Source: Euryarchaeota archaeon UBA501
GTDB lineage: Archaea > Thermoplasmatota > Poseidoniia > Poseidoniales > Thalassarchaeaceae
Direction of reading: 5' to 3'
NCBI GenBank assembly: GCA_002505685.1
Contig: DAVT01000087.1
Span: 2,246 to 12,743, forward strand
DNA length: 10,498 nt
Position 1 is the first letter of the stretch. The number at the start of each line of letters is the position of its first letter. A program made the translations under genes and the position numbers. The notes beneath the pieces were generated by a model. That model was given only the letters and a program-made list of their open reading frames with translations. It was not told where the DNA came from and did not search any database. This document shows positions 7,240 to 10,498 of the stretch, in pieces.

Positions 7240-8016
7240 TCATTCGCCTACAATCTCGCGAATGGCAGCCAACGTCTCGGGCGTTTTTATCCCCATCATT
7301 TCGATTTCATCAGCGATTGGCACCCCATCCACTCCAAGCCCTGCAGCTAGACAGCCCCGTACCATTTCATTCGGGTAACCTAATTCTCCAGAATTCGTGC
7401 TATACCGATTTTCATTCTCAACATACAAATCCTCATGAAGAGTAGAAAGCACCCCATCTAAGGCACGACGACTCGCCCAATATGCACCAATATTTGTCTC
7501 TCCCCGAATCGGCATTTCTGCACCTTCTAGATGTGTCTCGACTGAGCCAGTAACCTTTCCAGCAGAATCTCGAATCAAAGGAGCATATGGATTGTCCATG
7601 ATGACGGTGGCCAACGTAAAACCCAATCTATTTTGCAAATGCACATTCAATACCCCCTCCACTGTTTCATTCCTCACAAGTGGTTGAGTTCCAAACGACA
7701 CATAGACGTGTTCAACAGGAGCCAATAAATGCTCCAATGAACCGTGGACGGCATTTCCTGTACCCAGCGCATGAGTTTGAGTGATGATGCGACAACCCAA
7801 CCCATCCAACGCGCGTGCATATTCATCTTCTCTACCGGGGGGGACGACAATCAGAATTTGGGAGAACTCCAAACCCCCACCCAACAAACCTTCGACAACA
7901 AAGCGAGTTGCTGGCATACCTCCAACCTCAAGAAGGGGTTTATGGGTCGTCACACCCCCTTGCAGCATACGACTACCCTTTCCACCACACAATAGCACTG
8001 CAGCGAGGGCGACCAT
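7240..8016 (-). CDS. GlmU-type sugar-phosphate nucleotidyltransferase domain protein with altered metal-binding residues
   Basis: The protein has 258 residues and is a single nucleotidyltransferase (Rossmann-like) domain without the left-handed beta-helix acetyltransferase part of GlmU. The signatures in order are AAVLLCGGKGSRM (5-17), HKPLLEVGG (25-33) with the conserved Lys26, QTHALGTGNAV (80-90) as in the GlmU uridine-binding loop, VETHLEG (159-165), GETNIGAYWA (172-181) and MGIKTPETL (241-249). These support UDP-sugar or related NDP-sugar pyrophosphorylase ancestry. Two positions that bind the metal in E. coli GlmU (Asp105 and Asn227) appear as Thr110 and Lys244 by eye alignment, so activity or substrate may differ. 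MobA/CobY-like transferases are alternatives. The ATG at 8016 begins at the family N terminus. Upstream codons in the same frame run antisense to prefoldin. It is transcribed against its neighbours, so it has its own promoter. Confidence 0.75.
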   Translation of the reverse strand: MVALAAVLLCGGKGSRMLQGGVTTHKPLLEVGGMPATRFVVEGLLGGGLEFSQILIVVPPGREDEYARALDGLGCRIITQTHALGTGNAVHGSLEHLLAPVEHVYVSFGTQPLVRNETVEGVLNVHLQNRLGFTLATVIMDNPYAPLIRDSAGKVTGSVETHLEGAEMPIRGETNIGAYWASRRALDGVLSTLHEDLYVENENRYSTNSGELGYPNEMVRGCLAAGLGVDGVPIADEIEMMGIKTPETLAAIREIVGE

Positions 8017-8095
8017 GGTACCCGGAACGCCCCCAAGTCCTTCAGTATGGCGCGACACTACCATCGACGGCTTGATGACACCCAAACGGTTCGAA

Positions 8096-8110
8096 CGGCC
8101 CGGAGGGCCG
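8096..8110 (+). promoter_or_regulatory. Perfect GC-rich inverted repeat just before the prefoldin alpha start
   Basis: CGGCCC and GGGCCG flank the three bases GGA, giving a perfect 6-base-pair stem at -18 to -4 from the ATG at 8114. The GGAGG that would be the ribosome binding site (8102-8106) is formed by the spacer plus the first bases of the right arm, so an RNA hairpin would partly hide it. The geometry matches the element in front of L18Ae. The surrounding divergent region (8017-8113) shows no clear A/T-rich TATA element on either strand. Confidence 0.55.
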
Positions 8111-8113
8111 AGT

Positions 8114-8608
8114 ATGGACCAACAAGAATTGCAAAGAATTGCGCAACTTGTCGAGATGAACCGGCAAAAGATGGCCCGTATTGAAGAGCAGATCACCCGA
8201 CTATCTGAAATCAGAATCGAGCAATTGGGCGTCATAGCCTCTCTCAAAATCCTGAGCACTGAACAACCCACAATGATTCCATTGGGAGGAGGGGTCCAAT
8301 TGCCAGCGACTCCGACAAGTGAGACCGTAATCATCGATATTGGTTCAGGAATACAAGCGGAGAAACCCCGTTCTGAAGCCATCGAAATTCTTGAAGCGCG
8401 ACTATCTGAAGTCGATGCGGTTGTCACCACTCTACAAAACGAGTTTGAGGAGACGGAGAAAATAGTCTCAGAACTAGCCACGACATTCACAAACGCCGCC
8501 AAACAAATTCAACAACAATCCACTGAAGAACCGGAGAAAACACCGGAAACTCACACCCCGAAACGACGTCGGAAAAAGCACGGAACAGAATTAACACTTG
8601 ATGATTAG
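8114..8608 (+). CDS. pfdA: Prefoldin alpha subunit
   Basis: The protein has 164 residues. An N-terminal coiled-coil helix (about 2-48) leads into the family's central beta-hairpin region, marked by MIPLGGGVQLPA (54-65). A second coiled-coil helix follows (about 85-136). A charged C-terminal tail with KRRRKK (150-155) extends beyond the usual 140-150 residues. Archaeal prefoldin is an alpha2-beta4 hexamer that captures unfolded proteins in its coiled-coil tentacles and passes them to the thermosome. The ATG at 8114 is preceded by GGAGG and gives the normal start. The frame is open much further upstream, but only as the antisense of the nucleotidyltransferase gene. The TAG stop overlaps the ribosome binding site of ftsY, eight bases before its ATG, which suggests translational coupling. 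Confidence 0.88.
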   Translation: MDQQELQRIAQLVEMNRQKMARIEEQITRLSEIRIEQLGVIASLKILSTEQPTMIPLGGGVQLPATPTSETVIIDIGSGIQAEKPRSEAIEILEARLSEVDAVVTTLQNEFEETEKIVSELATTFTNAAKQIQQQSTEEPEKTPETHTPKRRRKKHGTELTLDD

Positions 8609-8619
8609 GTGATTACATG
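8606..8619 (+). promoter_or_regulatory. Stop codon/ribosome binding site overlap, pfdA-ftsY
   Basis: TAGGTGATTACATG contains the pfdA stop TAG, a strong match to the complement of the archaeal 16S 3' end (AGGTGAT) and the ftsY ATG. It is nearly identical to the junction at 9994-10007. Confidence 0.7.
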
Positions 8620-9996
8620 GGATTCTTCGACCGATTCAGGAAACGGGTGCAAGAAGTCGCAGATGACACCGACATGGAAGAGTTGACCGCCGAAGAAGAT
8701 AGTGAAGAAGCACTGGAAACATTGGCAACAATTCCCCAGGAAACACCAGAAGATGATTGGGACGAGCCTGAAGAAATTGAACTTCCAACACCCCCAACCG
8801 AGTCCGAAGAGGATGACGATGATTGGGATGACTGGGACGATGAACCAGAACCACTACCAACATCGACCCTTTCCAAGAAAGAGCGAAAACAACTCGAGCG
8901 CGAGAAAAAGCGCAAGGAAAAAGAAAAGAAGCAACTCGCAAAGAAAGGATTCGACGTTGATCAAGTGACACGCCCCGACGGCTCACGAGTCGACCTTCAT
9001 ATGATGCGCTCAACCACCGGTCGGAAACTGGTCGAAGTGCAACAAGCCCCACGAATGTCAGGCGGTAAGAAAACCGTAGAGACAGAGCGAGGGACAGAAT
9101 TCGAAATCGATCTCGGTGGCGGCGTCGTAGAGAAAGGTGGTAGAATCATCAAACAAGGACCTGTTTTTGATGAATTGCTTGAGGAACTAGAACTCGTTCT
9201 ATTGGAAGCAGACATGGGAAGCCGGGCACTTGAGGCAGTAATCAATGCCCTTCGACAAGAGTTGATTGGTAGCCGTTTGCGAAAAGGAGCAGATCTAACC
9301 AAGGTCATTGAAGCCAGTCTAAAGCGCGCCCTTCGCAGTCTTTTGGCAGCTGGATATTGGGACTTCAACGCGACTGTTGACGGCATGATCGAAGCAGGCG
9401 ACACCCCTGTAATCGTAATGATGGTCGGCGTCAACGGCACCGGTAAAACCACAACAACTGCAAAAATCGCTCACCGACTCAAGAACGAAGGCAGAACAGT
9501 GGTCTTGGCAGCCGCCGATACGTTCCGCGCCGGGGCCATCGACCAACTCGAATCTCACGCTGAGAAAATAGGAGTCCGTTGTGTTTCTAGTCAACGAGGC
9601 GGCGATTCAGCCGCCATCGCCAGAGACGCGGTCGAGAGCGCGAAAGCGCGAGGGGCAGACGTTGTCATCGTCGACACCGCCGGCCGAATGACAAACAAAA
9701 TCAATCTCATGAATGAATTGCAAAAGGTTCACCGAGTTGCACAACCCCACTTGGTACTCTTTGTGGGTGACGCATTGGCTGGAAATGATGCTGTTGAGCA
9801 GGCCATAGAATTCCAGAGGATGCTGAAGTTCGACGGAGCCGTACTTTGCAAATTGGATACCGATGCCAAAGGAGGCGCAGCACTTTCGATTGCACACGCA
9901 ACAGGTCGCCCGATTGTGTTGGCCGGCGTCGGGCAAGAATATGGTGACTTGAAACAATTTGATCCAGATTGGTTGTTACAGATGATGTTTGAGTAG
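8617..9996 (+). CDS. ftsY: Signal recognition particle receptor FtsY
   Basis: The protein has 459 residues. It starts with a short amphipathic segment (MGFFDRFRKRV), followed by a very acidic stretch (about 15-78, including a DDDDWDDWDDE run) and a Lys/Arg/Glu-rich helix (85-110). These fit a poorly conserved A domain that contacts the membrane. The N domain is about 175-262 and the GTPase G domain about 263-459. GTPase motifs are GVNGTGKTTTT (271-281, P-loop), DTFRAGA (301-307, the SRP-GTPase insertion box start), DTAGRM (353-358), CKLD (411-414, where most relatives have TKLD) and GVGQ (437-440). It works with SRP54 to deliver ribosome-nascent-chain complexes to the Sec translocon, which suits the neighbouring L18Ae and prefoldin genes. 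The ATG at 8617 is fixed by AGGTGATT. The stop TAG overlaps the next gene's ribosome binding site. Confidence 0.96.
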   Translation: MGFFDRFRKRVQEVADDTDMEELTAEEDSEEALETLATIPQETPEDDWDEPEEIELPTPPTESEEDDDDWDDWDDEPEPLPTSTLSKKERKQLEREKKRKEKEKKQLAKKGFDVDQVTRPDGSRVDLHMMRSTTGRKLVEVQQAPRMSGGKKTVETERGTEFEIDLGGGVVEKGGRIIKQGPVFDELLEELELVLLEADMGSRALEAVINALRQELIGSRLRKGADLTKVIEASLKRALRSLLAAGYWDFNATVDGMIEAGDTPVIVMMVGVNGTGKTTTTAKIAHRLKNEGRTVVLAAADTFRAGAIDQLESHAEKIGVRCVSSQRGGDSAAIARDAVESAKARGADVVIVDTAGRMTNKINLMNELQKVHRVAQPHLVLFVGDALAGNDAVEQAIEFQRMLKFDGAVLCKLDTDAKGGAALSIAHATGRPIVLAGVGQEYGDLKQFDPDWLLQMMFE

Positions 9997-10007
9997 GTGA
10001 TTCAATG
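9994..10007 (+). promoter_or_regulatory. Stop codon/ribosome binding site overlap, ftsY-DUF1844
   Basis: TAGGTGATTCAATG holds the ftsY stop TAG, the ribosome binding core AGGTGATT and the next ATG. Its match to 8606-8619 in 12 of 14 bases points to a preferred arrangement for coupling translation in this cluster. Confidence 0.7.
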
Positions 10008-10376
10008 GACGAGATACTACAATCCGAAGAAAGCCAGCAATTTTTCTCTCTCATCCACATGCTACAACGCAGTGCGATGATGCACCTTGGCATGATACCT
10101 GACGACGAAGGAATGATTCACTTCAATCTCGGTGAAGCCAAAGCCGCCATCGATTTACTCGGTACACTAGAAAAGCGCACCAAAGGCAACCTCGAAGATA
10201 TCGAAGAAACCATCCTTCGTGGACTGATTTCTGAACTTCGAATGAACTTTGTTCGCGCACCCGAACGCCAGAAAGAAATCGAGGCCGAAATGGAGAGGCA
10301 GGCGAAATTGAAGGAAACATTCACCTCGCCCGAAACCGCTCCTTCAGACACCCTCATCAACGATGAGGAGGAGTAA
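10005..10376 (+). CDS. DUF1844 family protein
   Basis: The protein has 123 residues. Residues about 12-83 match the DUF1844 pattern as I recall it: FFSLIHMLQRSAMMHLGMIP (13-32), then an acidic turn, LGEAKAAIDLLGTLEKRTKGNL (42-63) and a third helix with LISELRMNFV (74-83). The C-terminal 40 residues are charged and probably disordered, ending NDEEE. The family is a small all-helical cytoplasmic domain of unknown function, known mainly from bacteria. It starts eight bases after ftsY with a strong AGGTGATT site, so it is very probably co-translated with the SRP receptor. Confidence 0.8.
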   Translation: MDEILQSEESQQFFSLIHMLQRSAMMHLGMIPDDEGMIHFNLGEAKAAIDLLGTLEKRTKGNLEDIEETILRGLISELRMNFVRAPERQKEIEAEMERQAKLKETFTSPETAPSDTLINDEEE

Positions 10377-10427
10377 ATCCGACCCATACCTTTCATCATG
10401 GCATAGGGGTTCGGAGGGGTGAGTGAC

Positions 10428-10498
10428 ATGGTGCGGGTTACCGAAACAGAAGACCCCGAAGCACAACTTGTGCTGATTGTTGACAACAATCCAATGGC
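10428..10498 (+). CDS. Start of an unidentified gene (partial, 3' end outside window)
   Basis: An ATG at 10428 opens a frame that stays open to the window end (23 codons), beginning MVRVTETEDPEAQ followed by the hydrophobic stretch LVLIVDNNP. The upstream sequence GGAGGGGTGA (10413-10422) is a strong ribosome binding site five bases before the ATG, which supports a real gene. The 51-base gap after the DUF1844 gene (10377-10427) shows no clear terminator, so it may belong to the same operon. The product cannot be recognised from this fragment. Confidence 0.6.
   Translation, partial: MVRVTETEDPEAQLVLIVDNNPM

Noticed and set aside
7781..8113. + strand N-terminal extension of prefoldin alpha
   Set aside because: It is antisense to the nucleotidyltransferase and Pro/Ser-rich. 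The prefoldin family starts at the ATG at 8114, which has a GGAGG site.
8017..8502. Minus-strand 5' extension of the nucleotidyltransferase frame
   Set aside because: It runs antisense to prefoldin alpha, is Ser-rich with no family similarity, and the conserved nucleotidyltransferase N terminus begins at the ATG at 8016.
8997..9452. Minus-strand open frame of 151 codons inside ftsY
   Set aside because: It is Ser/Arg/Pro-rich shadow sequence opposite an unambiguous FtsY GTPase, with no ribosome binding site or recognisable domain.
10377..10427. Possible hairpin terminator between the DUF1844 gene and the last gene
   Set aside because: ACCCATACC and GCATAGGGGT look complementary at first sight but do not pair beyond four bases, and no T-run follows.

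Overview
The window looks like part of a chromosome from a marine archaeon, most probably a Marine Group II euryarchaeote (Candidatus Poseidoniales, Thermoplasmatota). The evidence for an archaeon is a eukaryote/archaeal-type ribosomal protein L18Ae (LX), a prefoldin alpha subunit and an archaeal-type FtsY in one block. Large secreted proteins with thrombospondin type-3 (TSP3) repeats and a C-terminal membrane anchor suggest the group. The order-level assignment is inferred from gene content and style, not from a marker phylogeny.

Left part (1-5493). The tail of a membrane protein and a small DUF2892/YgaP-like membrane protein lie on the + strand. They converge, with no spacer, on a minus-strand series that reads right to left: a TSP3-repeat surface protein (5494-6843), a secreted subtilisin-like protease with TSP3 repeats (2734-5448), an actin-like ATPase that closely resembles the MamK family (1612-2613) and a long coiled-coil protein (355-1599). 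The first two are 45 bases apart and are probably co-expressed, membrane-anchored, calcium-binding surface proteins. A 120-base gap with a T-tract and a leader hairpin separates them from the actin/coiled-coil pair, which is 12 bases apart and looks like a cytoskeletal filament with a partner protein.

Right part (6844-10498). This is a core protein-biogenesis cluster on the + strand: L18Ae, prefoldin alpha, FtsY (the SRP receptor GTPase), a DUF1844 protein and the start of another gene. A GlmU-type nucleotidyltransferase gene sits in the opposite orientation between L18Ae and prefoldin. The last junctions are tight (8 bases), and the upstream TAG stop codon forms part of the downstream ribosome binding site (TAGGTGATT).

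The most notable observations are these. (1) Two different, perfect 6-3-6 GC-rich inverted repeats occupy the same position, -18 to -4 from the ATG, in front of L18Ae and prefoldin alpha. (2) A MamK-type actin is paired with a coiled-coil protein in an archaeon, with no other magnetosome gene in view. (3) A His/Cys-rich HxH...LHTHD domain lies inside the protease. (4) The nucleotidyltransferase appears to lack both GlmU metal ligands. No rRNA, tRNA, CRISPR array or insertion sequence was recognised.
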